A DNA stretch of 64,000 nt from Paenibacillus agri (GCF_013359945.1 NZ_JABWCS010000220.1:267414-331413), one strand, 5' to 3'. Counted from the stretch's first letter, positions 41,481-50,259 are shown. Notes: a model not told the origin generated them from the sequence alone. Program-made: numbers and translations.

Positions 41481-43328
41481 ATGTTAAAAAACTTATACAG
41501 ACGATTGTCAGCGGTGTTGCTGTTGATCCTGGCATTCTGTGCTACCGTATTTATCGGTCAACAAACAGTAATCTCGATAGCGACGATTATCATTTTACTG
41601 ATCGAATTAGGCACTTCATATTTACTTCTAAAGAAACGTGAGAAGCTACAAGTGGTGCTGATCGGCGCTATCGTAACAGAAGGGTTATTTTTGCTGACTA
41701 AGGAGTTTTGGCTGCTGGCGGTATCTATCCTGCTGCTGATCGTGGCGGGCGTATGGAGGGGACTTTTTGGACAATCGGTACGAAGAAAAGTCACTGCGTT
41801 TATGGTAGTTCGAAAAGTATTATTCAGCATTGCTGTTCTTCTCGTTAGTGCGCTGTGGGCTCTGGGCATCTATGCGAAGCCGATTACTAAACCTGTGGCA
41901 TTAGCAGCGGATGTTACGGCCACCATTGATGAACATAGATTGGATTCGTCAGCAGCAATGCTAAAGAATATTGAAGTGATGAATTCCTTTGGAAGCCGTA
42001 CAACCGGCTCGGAAGGCCATAATAAGTTTATTGCTTGGTTGGAACAGCAGGTAACGGATATTGGGTTGACCGTATACCGTGATCAATATACTTTTGATCG
42101 ATGGGAAGAAAAGAGCAGCTCTTTGATTATTGATCAGCAGCCCATTCATGTCTCTTCAGCTTTTCCTTATTCCGGGGAAACGGACGAAAAGGGTGTAACT
42201 GGGGAATTGGTGTACACGAAGCGTGGTGATTATGAACAGGCAAGCGGAAAAATTGCTGTAGTGGAAATTGAGAATTTTAAAGATTTTCCGATAGGGATCG
42301 TCATGAACATGCGGGATTCATCGCCAAAGCAAAACAAAATCGCCCCTAGTGAAGGTGATCTTGTACTCACCACAGCCTTAAAAGAGGCCAAACTGGAGCA
42401 AGCGAAGGAAATGGGCGTGAAGGCTGTTGTTTTAGTCTGGAAAGGTGTATCGGACGAGAAGGTTGAGAAGCAATATGTGCCGTTTACCACCGACTATGCC
42501 GGAATCCCTGCGGTCTGGGTCAATGAGACAGAGGGGCAAAAGGTGATTAGCGCAGCTAAGGAACACAAAGAAGGTACGGTTATTTTAGAAGCAGATGAAC
42601 AAAAAAACGCACCGACGAAATCCTTTTATGTGAAGATCGAGGGGAAAAGGAAAGACGAAGCGATTATCATCAATACCCATACCGATGGGATCAATGTTGT
42701 GGAGGAGAATGGAGCCGTAGGCATGCTGTCCATGATTCGTTACTTGCAGCAGGAGCAGCCGGAACGGACGATGATCTTCGCTTTTGTGACCGGACATTTC
42801 CGGTTGCCGGAGTTCAAAGGGACTTCTCAGGCGACATCCACCTGGATGGAAGGGCACCGTGAGCTATGGGATGGCGAGAATGGCCATATGAAAGCTGTAG
42901 CAGGAATTACGGTCGAGCATCTCGGCAGCATGGAATGGAAGGATGACGACACGGGGTATTATGGTCCGACGGGACGTATAAGTACAGAATATACCTATGC
43001 GGGCAATGAGATGATGGCGGCGATCTGGCAGAAGGCTGTTGAGCAGAGAGACGATGCACGTACTGTAATTTTACGCGGACATAACAAGTTTGAGTTCGGG
43101 GAGAGTCAGCCTCTTTTTGAAGCGGGTATCCCAGTGCTTGGATTTATCCCAATGCCAGATTACTTGCTGACGGATAGTGAGAACAGAGAGATGGACAAAT
43201 TTGACGTGAACCTCATGCATTCACAAATTGTATCGCTGCTGAAAGCGGTCAAGCTGGTGGATGGGACGGAGACGACAAAGCTTGGGGTGTCGGATGGGTA
43301 TTCATTTTACTATGGTCGAACTAGATAG
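41481..43328 (+). CDS. Membrane-bound M28-like metallopeptidase with PA-like insert
   Basis: 615 residues; GGGAGG before the ATG. Four or five membrane helices at the N-terminus (about 8-130), then a large external domain. A PA-like portion (about 225-385) interrupts the peptidase, whose visible metal-ligand candidates are IINTHTDGINVVEENGA (His, Asp, Glu-Glu), EHLGSMEW and FVTGHF. The GHF in place of the usual ARH/EE motif makes activity uncertain. Paralogues of this kind in Paenibacillus are annotated M28; the substrate is unknown. Confidence 0.65.
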   Translation: MLKNLYRRLSAVLLLILAFCATVFIGQQTVISIATIIILLIELGTSYLLLKKREKLQVVLIGAIVTEGLFLLTKEFWLLAVSILLLIVAGVWRGLFGQSVRRKVTAFMVVRKVLFSIAVLLVSALWALGIYAKPITKPVALAADVTATIDEHRLDSSAAMLKNIEVMNSFGSRTTGSEGHNKFIAWLEQQVTDIGLTVYRDQYTFDRWEEKSSSLIIDQQPIHVSSAFPYSGETDEKGVTGELVYTKRGDYEQASGKIAVVEIENFKDFPIGIVMNMRDSSPKQNKIAPSEGDLVLTTALKEAKLEQAKEMGVKAVVLVWKGVSDEKVEKQYVPFTTDYAGIPAVWVNETEGQKVISAAKEHKEGTVILEADEQKNAPTKSFYVKIEGKRKDEAIIINTHTDGINVVEENGAVGMLSMIRYLQQEQPERTMIFAFVTGHFRLPEFKGTSQATSTWMEGHRELWDGENGHMKAVAGITVEHLGSMEWKDDDTGYYGPTGRISTEYTYAGNEMMAAIWQKAVEQRDDARTVILRGHNKFEFGESQPLFEAGIPVLGFIPMPDYLLTDSENREMDKFDVNLMHSQIVSLLKAVKLVDGTETTKLGVSDGYSFYYGRTR

Positions 43329-43397
43329 AATACAATTGTAGAACTAGAGATATTAAAATGATATAAAACACCTAACAATGAAAATATATTGTATTGG

Positions 43398-43432
43398 AAC
43401 AAAGGCTCCCTCACAAGGGGGCCTTTGTTGTA
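43398..43432 (+). terminator. Terminator after the M28-like gene
   Basis: AACAAAGGCTCCC pairs with GGGGGCCTTTGTT around a short loop. Confidence 0.8.
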
Positions 43433-43558
43433 TTTACATTGGGTAATTTCTGTTTCTTATTATGCTTATTTTAATTTCAGCATCAAAATTTTCATCAAGG
43501 GAAATATTTACATTTTGAATAATGTAAAGTACACTTAACGTAAACCTTGCTTTACATT
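43433..43558 (+). promoter_or_regulatory. Four TTTACATT boxes before the XRE gene, likely operators
   Basis: TTTACATT occurs at 43433, 43507 and 43551, and inverted (AATGTAAA) at 43521. Boxes two and three form an inverted repeat with a 6-nt gap. The last box lies 28 bp before the proposed start, so autoregulation by the XRE protein is the simplest reading. Confidence 0.55.
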
Positions 43559-43585
43559 AAGATTACCGCATTTGGAGGGGTTCGT

Positions 43586-43792
43586 ATTAAAAATCATGTC
43601 CGGGCATTGCGAAACGAGCATGGCATGACGCAAGAGCAACTGGGTGAGATCATTGGAGTCTCTCGGCAATCGGTCATAGCGATCGAAACGATGAAATACA
43701 ATCCGTCGCTGGAGCTCGCTTTCAAAATCGCAAAAGCGTTCCACATGTACATTGAGGATGTATTCGTATTTGAAGAAAAGGAGGAGAAGTAG
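43586..43792 (+). CDS. Small XRE-family regulator with a probable ATT start
   Basis: 68 residues if translation starts at the ATT at 43586, which has GGAGGGG 5 nt upstream and gives (M)KNHVRALRNEHGMTQ, exactly where this YozG/YvaO-like family begins. The only in-frame ATG/GTG/TTG upstream is a TTG at 43547 without a site, adding 13 non-family residues. HTH: TQEQLGEIIGVSRQSVIAIETMKYNPSLELAFKIAKAF. The downstream membrane gene begins right after the stop. Confidence 0.8.
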   Translation: MKNHVRALRNEHGMTQEQLGEIIGVSRQSVIAIETMKYNPSLELAFKIAKAFHMYIEDVFVFEEKEEK

Positions 43793-44287
43793 ATGTTATA
43801 CGTAGGCATATATAGAGGTCTGCTGTTCGGGATTGCAGGTTGGTATTTTGGCAGGCGAGGCGCGGTCAAAAATAACGCTCTGGATGAGGTGCTCGCCTAT
43901 ATAGCAGCCAAGTCTCGCTCGATCTCATGGTACTTCACGATTGCGGCGATTTCTGTGTTGCTGTCCCTGGAAGTATTAGGCTTGTCCATCGGCACAATTC
44001 CGTCGCTGGGGATTCTGCTATTCGTTCATCTGGGCAGCTGGGGGCTGATTTCCATCATCCTACATGCTCGTATGACAAACGATCCCGAAGAGACGGGCAA
44101 AGGCAAGCTTCAACTCGTGCAGGGCATTGCAATCGGAGTATCGTTTCTGATCCTGTTTGCCATCATCTCTGTTCTATCAGGCGAAAGACGCTTCCTGCTT
44201 GCTGCTATCCCGCCGATTCTGCTAACCGTGATCATTATTATGTCCGTTCGGAGGAAGCATGGGGGAAGCGGGAAGAGGATTGGATGA
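43793..44287 (+). CDS. Four-helix membrane protein partnered with the XRE regulator
   Basis: 164 residues; the ATG directly follows the XRE stop codon, and AAGGAGGAG lies within the XRE end, so the two are translationally coupled. Hydrophobic helices at about 3-20, 46-66, 70-92, 111-130 and 136-152. The pairing of a 68-residue XRE protein with a small membrane protein is common in Bacillales; the role is unknown. Confidence 0.7.
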   Translation: MLYVGIYRGLLFGIAGWYFGRRGAVKNNALDEVLAYIAAKSRSISWYFTIAAISVLLSLEVLGLSIGTIPSLGILLFVHLGSWGLISIILHARMTNDPEETGKGKLQLVQGIAIGVSFLILFAIISVLSGERRFLLAAIPPILLTVIIIMSVRRKHGGSGKRIG

Positions 44288-44381
44288 TTAACTCCATATA
44301 CTCTTACCGATCGAACCTCGCGAAGCAGCCAATTTTATAGTTATTCTCAATGTATACTCGTAGCTGTGTAAATGACCATCC

Positions 44382-44442
44382 GCGGTAGAGCGCATCACTG
44401 GCAGCGATGAGGTCATGGGTTCGATCCCCCTAGGCTTCATCA
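44382..44442 (+). pseudogene. 5'-truncated tRNA-Ala(GGC) remnant
   Basis: From GGTAGAGCGCATC onwards the sequence follows the intact tRNA-Ala genes at 58228 and 61122 through anticodon loop CTGGCAG, variable loop and T arm, with single changes in anticodon stem, T stem and acceptor (CTTCATCA for CTCCACCA). The 5' acceptor strand and half the D arm are missing, so it cannot fold as a tRNA. Confidence 0.85.
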
Positions 44443-44450
44443 AACAAAAG

Positions 44451-44527
44451 CCACTTCATTATTGGACTGCACCCCAATTGTTAGAATCATTGAACATTGG
44501 AGCTGCAGTTCAACTCGAAGTGGTTTT
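44451..44527. mobile_element. IS3-end-like remnant or MITE forming a long hairpin
   Basis: TGGACTGCACCCCAATTG at 44463 resembles the left end of IS150-group IS3 elements; ATTGGAGCTGCAGTTCA ends at 44512 and is its imperfect inverse. Only ~17 bp lie between, so no transposase. An outer CCACTTC/GAAGTGG pair and a T-run make it also terminator-like. The rest of 44528-44825 shows nothing recognisable. Confidence 0.55.
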
Positions 44528-44825
44528 TTATTGTTGTTTAGTGGAAAGTATAGGATTTGGCCATTCTGGAGGAGGAATCCAGAGGTCTATTCCGCCATAC
44601 GGAAGCAGTAATAGAGCTAAACCATATGCGTTATCTGTCTAAAGTCTTGTTTGGATGGTTCGAAAAAAAGAGATGAGATGTTATACTATGTATCCACGGT
44701 ATATTTATATAGTAGAAGCGTCAATGCTAAATTTGAGTTTTGAGCTTGGATTGTTGAGGCACTTAACACTCATTGTGACGGTTTTGTCGTAGCATTGGAT
44801 CTATAGTGAGAGGATTGAGTAAGTA

Positions 44826-45836
44826 GTGTTAAATAATTTTTGGCGTGATTTACCTCGGCCGTTTTTTATACTTGCACCAATGGAAGATGTAACGGATATT
44901 GTTTTTCGGCATGTAGTAAGTAAAGCAGGTAAGCCTGATGTATTTTTTACGGAATTTACAAACACGGAGAGCTATTGTCATCCTAAATTGAGATATGGTA
45001 TACGGGGACGGTTAGCATTTACGGAAGATGAACAACCAATGGTGGCACATATTTGGGGGGATAAGCCTGAATATTTCAAGGAAATGAGCATTGGTATGGC
45101 TAAGCTTGGTTTCAAAGGTGTGGATATCAATATGGGTTGTCCGGTGCACAATGTTTCCAGAAAAGGTAGGGGAAGCGGCCTTATTCTGCGTCCAGATCTT
45201 GCGGCAGATATTATTCAAGCAGCTAAAGCGGGAGGATTACCGGTCAGTGTAAAAACTAGACTTGGCTACTACGATATAGAGGAATGGCGGGGTTGGCTAA
45301 CCCATATTCTAAATCAAGATATTGCTAATCTGTCTATTCATCTCCGTACAAAAAAGGAAATGAGCTTAGCAGATGCACATTGGGAACTGATTCCGGAAAT
45401 TAAGGAACTTCGTGATCGCATAGCACCAGACACCCTTTTGACAATCAATGGGGATATTCCTGATCGACAAACAGGCTTAAAGCTTGCTGAGCAATATGGT
45501 GTGGATGGGATAATGATTGGGAGAGGTATTTTCCATAATCCGTTTGCTTTTGAACAAGAGCCGAGAGAACATAACAGTGACGAATTGCTTGATCTTCTAA
45601 GATTGCATCTTGATCTTTATGATAGATATGCACCAGAATTAACGCTACGTCCGTTTAAAGCCCTTTTACGATTTTTCAAGATCTATGTCAAAGGATTCCG
45701 AGGGGCAAGTGAACTATGCAATCAATTGATGAGCACGAAGTCAACGGATGAAGTACGTGAGCTTCTAAATACCTTTGAAAAGAATGTTGATGCTGTGATT
45801 AAAGAGAATATAAATGAAGAAGCAGCTCATCATTAA
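44826..45836 (+). CDS. tRNA-dihydrouridine synthase
   Basis: 336 residues from a GTG with AGAGGA-type sequence upstream. FMN barrel of the Dus family: LAPMEDVTD at the start, MGCPVHNVSRKGRGSGLI with the catalytic Cys, SVKTRLGY, and DGIMIGRGIFHNPF. It reduces uridine in the tRNA D loop. The gene is markedly more AT-rich than the core genes, and it follows a tRNA remnant and an IS-like remnant, which suggests transfer. Lone gene with its own terminator; Firmicutes often carry a second Dus like this. Confidence 0.9.
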   Translation: MLNNFWRDLPRPFFILAPMEDVTDIVFRHVVSKAGKPDVFFTEFTNTESYCHPKLRYGIRGRLAFTEDEQPMVAHIWGDKPEYFKEMSIGMAKLGFKGVDINMGCPVHNVSRKGRGSGLILRPDLAADIIQAAKAGGLPVSVKTRLGYYDIEEWRGWLTHILNQDIANLSIHLRTKKEMSLADAHWELIPEIKELRDRIAPDTLLTINGDIPDRQTGLKLAEQYGVDGIMIGRGIFHNPFAFEQEPREHNSDELLDLLRLHLDLYDRYAPELTLRPFKALLRFFKIYVKGFRGASELCNQLMSTKSTDEVRELLNTFEKNVDAVIKENINEEAAHH

Positions 45837-45855
45837 GCAAACTGAATAACGTAGA

Positions 45856-45917
45856 AAAAACACCTTCACGCAAAGCATCCCTATCGTAAGATATGGAGAA
45901 CGGTTGAAGGTGTTTTT
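45856..45917. terminator. Bidirectional terminator between dus and merR
   Basis: AAAAACACCTTCA pairs with TGAAGGTGTTTTT around a 36-nt loop; A- and T-runs serve both converging genes. Confidence 0.8.
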
Positions 45918-45938
45918 GCGTTGGTGACCAGGAGAAGC

Positions 45939-46394
45939 TTACTGCTGTTCTGGAAAATGAAGATTTGGAACTGTTGATAAGTCCATTCCCTCTGTAAATA
46001 CACAGTTATTTTGGGCGTGTATGGCTGCTGTCCCGGATTCAATCGCTGTTTGGTAAAACCAAATCTTATAATCAATTTTATCCAAATAATTTTGCATTTC
46101 AGCTATTTTCTCAATAACCACCTTTTTGTGGTTTTCGAATACTTCCAGCCGCTCGTTTAATGTAGCGTCTCCTTCCATAGACCATTCAATATACTGCCTG
46201 ATCTTTTTCACGGGCATCCCGCTTTTTTTTAGACAGGTGATAACTCCTAGCCATTCAAAATCACTATCTTTAAAATCTCGATTACCTACTTTATTCCGGT
46301 CAACAAAGGGCAATAAGCCCTGTTTGTCATAATAGCGCAATGTATGTGCAGATATTCCGCTCATCTCGGCAACTTCACTAACTGTATATCCCAA
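45939..46394 (-). CDS. MerR-family regulator (AdhR-like)
   Basis: 151 residues. N-terminal winged helix (YTVSEVAEMSGISAHTLRYYDKQGLLPFVDR), then a dimer coiled coil (about 78-115) and a short tail without Cys clusters, so it senses something other than a metal by the usual site. Divergent from an SDR gene. The merR, SDR and EamA promoters all show 19-bp spacers and a shared operator-like sequence, which defines a small regulon. AdhR-type relatives answer to aldehydes; that is only a guess here. Confidence 0.88.
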   Translation of the reverse strand: MGYTVSEVAEMSGISAHTLRYYDKQGLLPFVDRNKVGNRDFKDSDFEWLGVITCLKKSGMPVKKIRQYIEWSMEGDATLNERLEVFENHKKVVIEKIAEMQNYLDKIDYKIWFYQTAIESGTAAIHAQNNCVFTEGMDLSTVPNLHFPEQQ

Positions 46395-46429
46395 TGGTTA
46401 AACCACCTTTTTTAAAAACGTAGTAAATG

Positions 46430-46460
46430 ATTATACGGCTTAGACTATACTCTAAGTCAA
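46430..46460 (-). promoter_or_regulatory. MerR-type promoter of merR
   Basis: On the minus strand TTGACT, a 19-bp spacer, TATAAT. The palindrome CTTAGA-N6-TCTAAG fills the spacer, the position where MerR proteins bind and distort DNA. Confidence 0.8.
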
Positions 46461-46521
46461 CAAGCTATGCATAGCTTGAGATTGAGAAGTAACACTCCTG
46501 ATTTTTTATGAGGAATGAAGC

Positions 46522-46552
46522 TTGACTTAGACATTACTCTCAAGTTTAGAGT
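46522..46552 (+). promoter_or_regulatory. MerR-type promoter of the SDR gene
   Basis: TTGACT, 19-bp spacer, TAGAGT. The spacer has TAGACATTACTCTCAAG, near-identical to the sequence before the EamA gene. Confidence 0.75.
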
Positions 46553-46592
46553 TTGATTGTAATCAAATTTTTAGACTAAAGGGGAGAGCAGA

Positions 46593-47432
46593 ATGAGTAA
46601 AAATAGCGTCTGGATCATCACCGGTTGTTCCACTGGATTCGGCAGAGAGCTTGCTAAAGCAACGATTGAGGCCGGTTATAAGGTTGTTGTAACCGCAAGA
46701 AATCTCCATTCCATTGCTGATCTTGTCAGCGTGAATACAGATAACGTTCTGGCCGTGGAACTTGATGTCACTAAGCCTGAACAAGTTGAGAATGCTGTAA
46801 GAGCTACGTTGGAGAAATTTGGCCGGATTGATGTGTTGGTCAATAATGCTGGCGTCGGTTATTTTAGCTCTATTGAGGAAGCCGTCCAGCAAGAGACCCG
46901 GGCGATGTTCGAAATTAATTTCTGGGGTCTTATGAACATGACAAGGGCTGTATTGCCTTATATGAGAAAGCAGCGTTCCGGACATGTTATCAATATATCG
47001 TCCATTGGAGGCCTAGTATCGTACCCTGGTGTGGGATTTTATAACGCTACGAAGTACGCTGTTGAAGGCATATCAGAAAGCCTGTCAAAAGAAGTTGCTC
47101 CCTTTAATATTCATGTAACGCTGATCGAACCAAGCAATTTCCGTACGGATTGGTCCGGACGCTCGGCCGCCAGAACAGAATCATCGATTAAGGAGTATGA
47201 GGAGCTCATCTCTCCATTTGTAAATGGAGAATCCCATGGCAAAGAACCTGGAGATCCCAAAAAAGCTGCAGAAGCCATTATCAGCGTTGCCAAGTCTCAA
47301 GAACCGCCGCTTCGGTTGCTGCTTGGAGCAGATGCTTACCATTTCGCGGTGAACAAATATACAGACACACTGAAAAATTTCGAAAACCAAAAAGAAGTCG
47401 CCTTGAATGCCGATTTCCAAGACGGAATATAA
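46593..47432 (+). CDS. SDR-family oxidoreductase under MerR control
   Basis: 279 residues; AAAGGGGAGAG before the ATG. Classical SDR: ITGCSTGFGRELA, NNAGVGYF, the Ser in NISSIGGL and YNATKYAVEG (catalytic Tyr/Lys). The subgroup resembles YusZ-like 'SDR with C-terminal extension' enzymes. The long 19-bp promoter spacer and divergent merR say it is induced through the MerR protein. Substrate unknown. Confidence 0.88.
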   Translation: MSKNSVWIITGCSTGFGRELAKATIEAGYKVVVTARNLHSIADLVSVNTDNVLAVELDVTKPEQVENAVRATLEKFGRIDVLVNNAGVGYFSSIEEAVQQETRAMFEINFWGLMNMTRAVLPYMRKQRSGHVINISSIGGLVSYPGVGFYNATKYAVEGISESLSKEVAPFNIHVTLIEPSNFRTDWSGRSAARTESSIKEYEELISPFVNGESHGKEPGDPKKAAEAIISVAKSQEPPLRLLLGADAYHFAVNKYTDTLKNFENQKEVALNADFQDGI

Positions 47433-47440
47433 TTAGATTG

Positions 47441-47487
47441 AACACCTCCACCACCATGCTGAAAGCGGGGGGCGGAGGTGTTTTTTT
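47441..47487 (+). terminator. Terminator after the SDR gene
   Basis: AACACCTCC pairs with GGAGGTGTT followed by TTTTTT. Confidence 0.8.
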
Positions 47488-47511
47488 GATAGGATAATAA
47501 TATTTGGCGAC

Positions 47512-48447
47512 TTAGGCCCTAGAGAGACTGCGCTTTTGCGTGAATCGTCGTATGATTTCAGGCAGGGCGATAGATGTTAATACGATCAGAACACCTAGCC
47601 AACGCAGGGGGCTAATCGGTTCATGCAGGATGAAAAAAGATGAAAGCACAGCGACTGGAAGTTCGGTAGCTCCCAATATACTGGCCATTCCTTCTCCTAC
47701 ATGCGGAACGCCATAAGCGAACAATAGCGGCGGAATAAATGAACCCAAAAATCCTAGAGTGAATCCATAGATCAGTAGCTCTCCGAAAATCTTCCCGTTA
47801 AACAAAAATGCTGGAGGGTACAGGATGAAGATCAGCACCATGCCGCCGGCCAGCATCCATACCGCTCGAGTGGCTGCGGGCGCCTTAGGTACGGCAGATC
47901 CGCTAAGGAGGATAAACAACGAATACAATAATGCAGCACTAAGGCCATATAGGATGCCAAGCGGGTTCCAGCTTCTAATTCCATCATCCAAAAGACCCGC
48001 AGCCAGCACAGTTCCGAGCAGCAGAATTACGATGACGATAACGGTCATCCGGTCTGGAAGACGTCTGTTTCTAATGGATTGGATAAGCGCGCCGATCCAA
48101 ATAAATTGAAATAATAAAATAATCGCAACAGAAGCAGGCACGTAGGTTAACGACTTGAAGTAAACCAATCCAGCTCCAGCGAGCGGAAAACCAGCGCTGA
48201 CCAGCGTCAGCTTTTGTTTCCAGCTTAATTTCGAGTCGTCCGTAGGGTTAGATGCTGCTTTCTGTTTGTGCCGGCTTGTTCTCAAATTTTTCACCAAGTA
48301 AAATGCAAGAGATAAGACAAATCCCCAAAAAAACTGTGAGCCCACGACTTCACCAAGATGGAAGCCTCTGCCGTAAGCCAATACTGCGATTGTAGAGAGT
48401 AATCCAAAACATGCTGAGCCTGTCATTACGGCTGCCATATATTTCAT
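47512..48447 (-). CDS. EamA/DMT-family transporter
   Basis: 311 residues with AAAAGGTG before the ATG. Ten hydrophobic helices in two EamA halves; the second ends with LGATELPVAVLSSFFILHEPISPLRWLGVLIVLTSI, the hallmark of drug/metabolite transporters. Its promoter carries the same 19-bp spacer sequence as the SDR gene, so the two probably act together, for example one enzyme and one exporter against the same toxic compound (inference). Confidence 0.88.
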   Translation of the reverse strand: MKYMAAVMTGSACFGLLSTIAVLAYGRGFHLGEVVGSQFFWGFVLSLAFYLVKNLRTSRHKQKAASNPTDDSKLSWKQKLTLVSAGFPLAGAGLVYFKSLTYVPASVAIILLFQFIWIGALIQSIRNRRLPDRMTVIVIVILLLGTVLAAGLLDDGIRSWNPLGILYGLSAALLYSLFILLSGSAVPKAPAATRAVWMLAGGMVLIFILYPPAFLFNGKIFGELLIYGFTLGFLGSFIPPLLFAYGVPHVGEGMASILGATELPVAVLSSFFILHEPISPLRWLGVLIVLTSIALPEIIRRFTQKRSLSRA

Positions 48448-48494
48448 ATCTTATTCACCTTTTCTAAAGTAGATTTGCAGCGGGTGCAAAAAGA

Positions 48495-48525
48495 ACTTTA
48501 AGCTTGAGAGTATAGTCTAAGTCAA
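48495..48525 (-). promoter_or_regulatory. MerR-type promoter of the EamA gene
   Basis: On the minus strand TTGACT, 19-bp spacer TAGACTATACTCTCAAGCT, then TAAAGT. The spacer joins features of the merR palindrome and the SDR promoter. Confidence 0.78.
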
Positions 48526-48539
48526 GCATCTGCTAAGAT

Positions 48540-48565
48540 ACCGCTTCAATGTGAAGCGGTTTTTT
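48540..48565 (+). terminator. Orphan T-tract hairpin
   Basis: ACCGCTTC-AATGT-GAAGCGGT then TTTTT, pointing right, yet no rightward gene ends nearby. It may insulate the MFS gene or be left from a lost gene. Confidence 0.6.
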
Positions 48566-48630
48566 GTTGTTTGAAGAAGTTGGTCCAGTGAGACAAAGCA
48601 GTGCCTACCTTGAACATCGAGAAATAAATA

Positions 48631-48659
48631 TTGACAGTTACATTCAAAATAAATAAACT
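48631..48659 (+). promoter_or_regulatory. Sigma-A promoter of the MFS gene, with flanking inverted repeat
   Basis: TTGACA, 17-bp spacer, TAAACT. TATTGACA here and TGTCAATA about 45 bp later form an inverted pair around the transcription start, a plausible operator for the downstream TetR protein. Confidence 0.65.
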
Positions 48660-48700
48660 ATCAAAAGAAAGTTAATGTCAATAACTGGAGGGGATTAAAT

Positions 48701-50221
48701 ATGAGTTCGCAAAATCAACAAAGATGGTGGGTGCTCGCTTCGCTTGCATTCGGGATACTTGCGATCGGACTGGATATGACGATTTTGAATTTGGCGTTGC
48801 CGATGTTGGCTCAAGACATACACGCGACCAATGTTGAGCTTCAATGGTTTGCCAACGGTTATAATCTTGTTTTTGCCGCTATGCTGCTGCCGATGGGGAT
48901 GCTGGGGGACCGGATCGGACGCAAGAAAATGCTGCTTACCGGGTTGCTCATCTTTGGTGCAGCCTCTCTGGCTTGTGCGTATTCTGTATCATCTTGGCAG
49001 CTGATAACCGCGCGTGCCTTTCTTGGTTTGGGCGCTTCCCTGATTGTTCCGTTATCTATGGCTATTATTCCAGTGTTGTTCACGGAGAAGGAAAGGCCCA
49101 AAGCTATTGCAGTCTGGATGATGGCCAATGCGATAGGCATTCCGCTTGGTCCTATTCTTGGAGGTTGGCTCCTTAACCACTATTGGTGGGGCTCAGTATT
49201 TATCATCAATCTTCCGCTAGTGATTATAGCGATCCTCTCCGTTTCCTTTCTTTTGCATGAATCACGGAGTCAGGAATATAGACCAATGGATTTACCGGGA
49301 ATGCTATTTTCAAGTGTTGGACTGATTGCTTTAACGTATGGTGTTATTCAAGCAGGTGAAAAAGGATGGGGGGATAGCTTTTCCTTATCGACAGTTGTTG
49401 GAGGTTTCCTTCTATTAATATGGTTTGTTAGGTATCAGACTCGGACTGCTCATCCATTGGTGGACCCGGCGTTATTTCACTCTCGGCGTTTTGCGGGCGG
49501 AACGTTGATCGGTTCGATCATTTCTTTTGCACTATTTGGTGTATTATTCGTATTGCCCCAATATCTTCAGGCCGTGTTAGGTGCGGATGCGTTCAGTGCA
49601 GGTCTGAGACTCTTGCCTTTAGTATTAGGATTACTGCTTGGAACGCCAATCTCTGATGTACTACAGTCGCGCTTTGGAACCAGGACGGCGATTATAGCGG
49701 GTTCTATACTGCTTGGCATAGGGCTGGCGATGGGGAGTGCCACGACAATATCAAGCGGATATGGCTTTGAATTAATTTGGATTTCTGCCGTCGGGCTTGG
49801 TATTGGATTTGCCCTTCCCGCTGCTATGGACACAGCGATCTCTGCACTCACACCCGAGCGAAGCGGCGTGGGGTCGGCCCTGCTAATGGCGATGAGACAA
49901 GTTGGCGGAACATTGGGTGTTGCCATTTTAGGGGCTGTGTTGAACGCAGGTTATCGCAATGGTCTTGACCTGAAGGAATGGCCTACAGAAGCTGCCCAAA
50001 TGGCGCAACGTAATGTGTCAGCCGGGCTAGCCGCTGCTCAGCGAACCGGCTCAGACTCTCTGGTTCATTCCGTGAAAAATGCTTTCGTCACTGGCATGGG
50101 CAATATGTTATGGGTATGTGCAGGGGCCGCAGTTGTGGGAATTATTTTTACAGTTATCCTCTTACGAACACGATCAGCGGAGTGTAATAGCTCTACTGCC
50201 GCTCTTGAAGCGAAGGAATAA
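48701..50221 (+). CDS. DHA2-family drug:H+ antiporter (MFS, 14 TMS)
   Basis: 506 residues; TGGAGGGG before the ATG. Fourteen hydrophobic helices; motif A MGMLGDRIGRKKMLLTG, the Asp in helix 1 (IGLDMTILNLALP, motif D1), and the antiporter motif C (ANAIGIPLGPILGGWLL). Nearest to EmrB/QacA exporters. A TetR regulator follows 130 bp later in the same direction. The exact drug cannot be told. Confidence 0.92.
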   Translation: MSSQNQQRWWVLASLAFGILAIGLDMTILNLALPMLAQDIHATNVELQWFANGYNLVFAAMLLPMGMLGDRIGRKKMLLTGLLIFGAASLACAYSVSSWQLITARAFLGLGASLIVPLSMAIIPVLFTEKERPKAIAVWMMANAIGIPLGPILGGWLLNHYWWGSVFIINLPLVIIAILSVSFLLHESRSQEYRPMDLPGMLFSSVGLIALTYGVIQAGEKGWGDSFSLSTVVGGFLLLIWFVRYQTRTAHPLVDPALFHSRRFAGGTLIGSIISFALFGVLFVLPQYLQAVLGADAFSAGLRLLPLVLGLLLGTPISDVLQSRFGTRTAIIAGSILLGIGLAMGSATTISSGYGFELIWISAVGLGIGFALPAAMDTAISALTPERSGVGSALLMAMRQVGGTLGVAILGAVLNAGYRNGLDLKEWPTEAAQMAQRNVSAGLAAAQRTGSDSLVHSVKNAFVTGMGNMLWVCAGAAVVGIIFTVILLRTRSAECNSSTAALEAKE

Positions 50222-50259
50222 TACGATTGCCAATTCATGAGAGTCAATAGTTTATGCTT

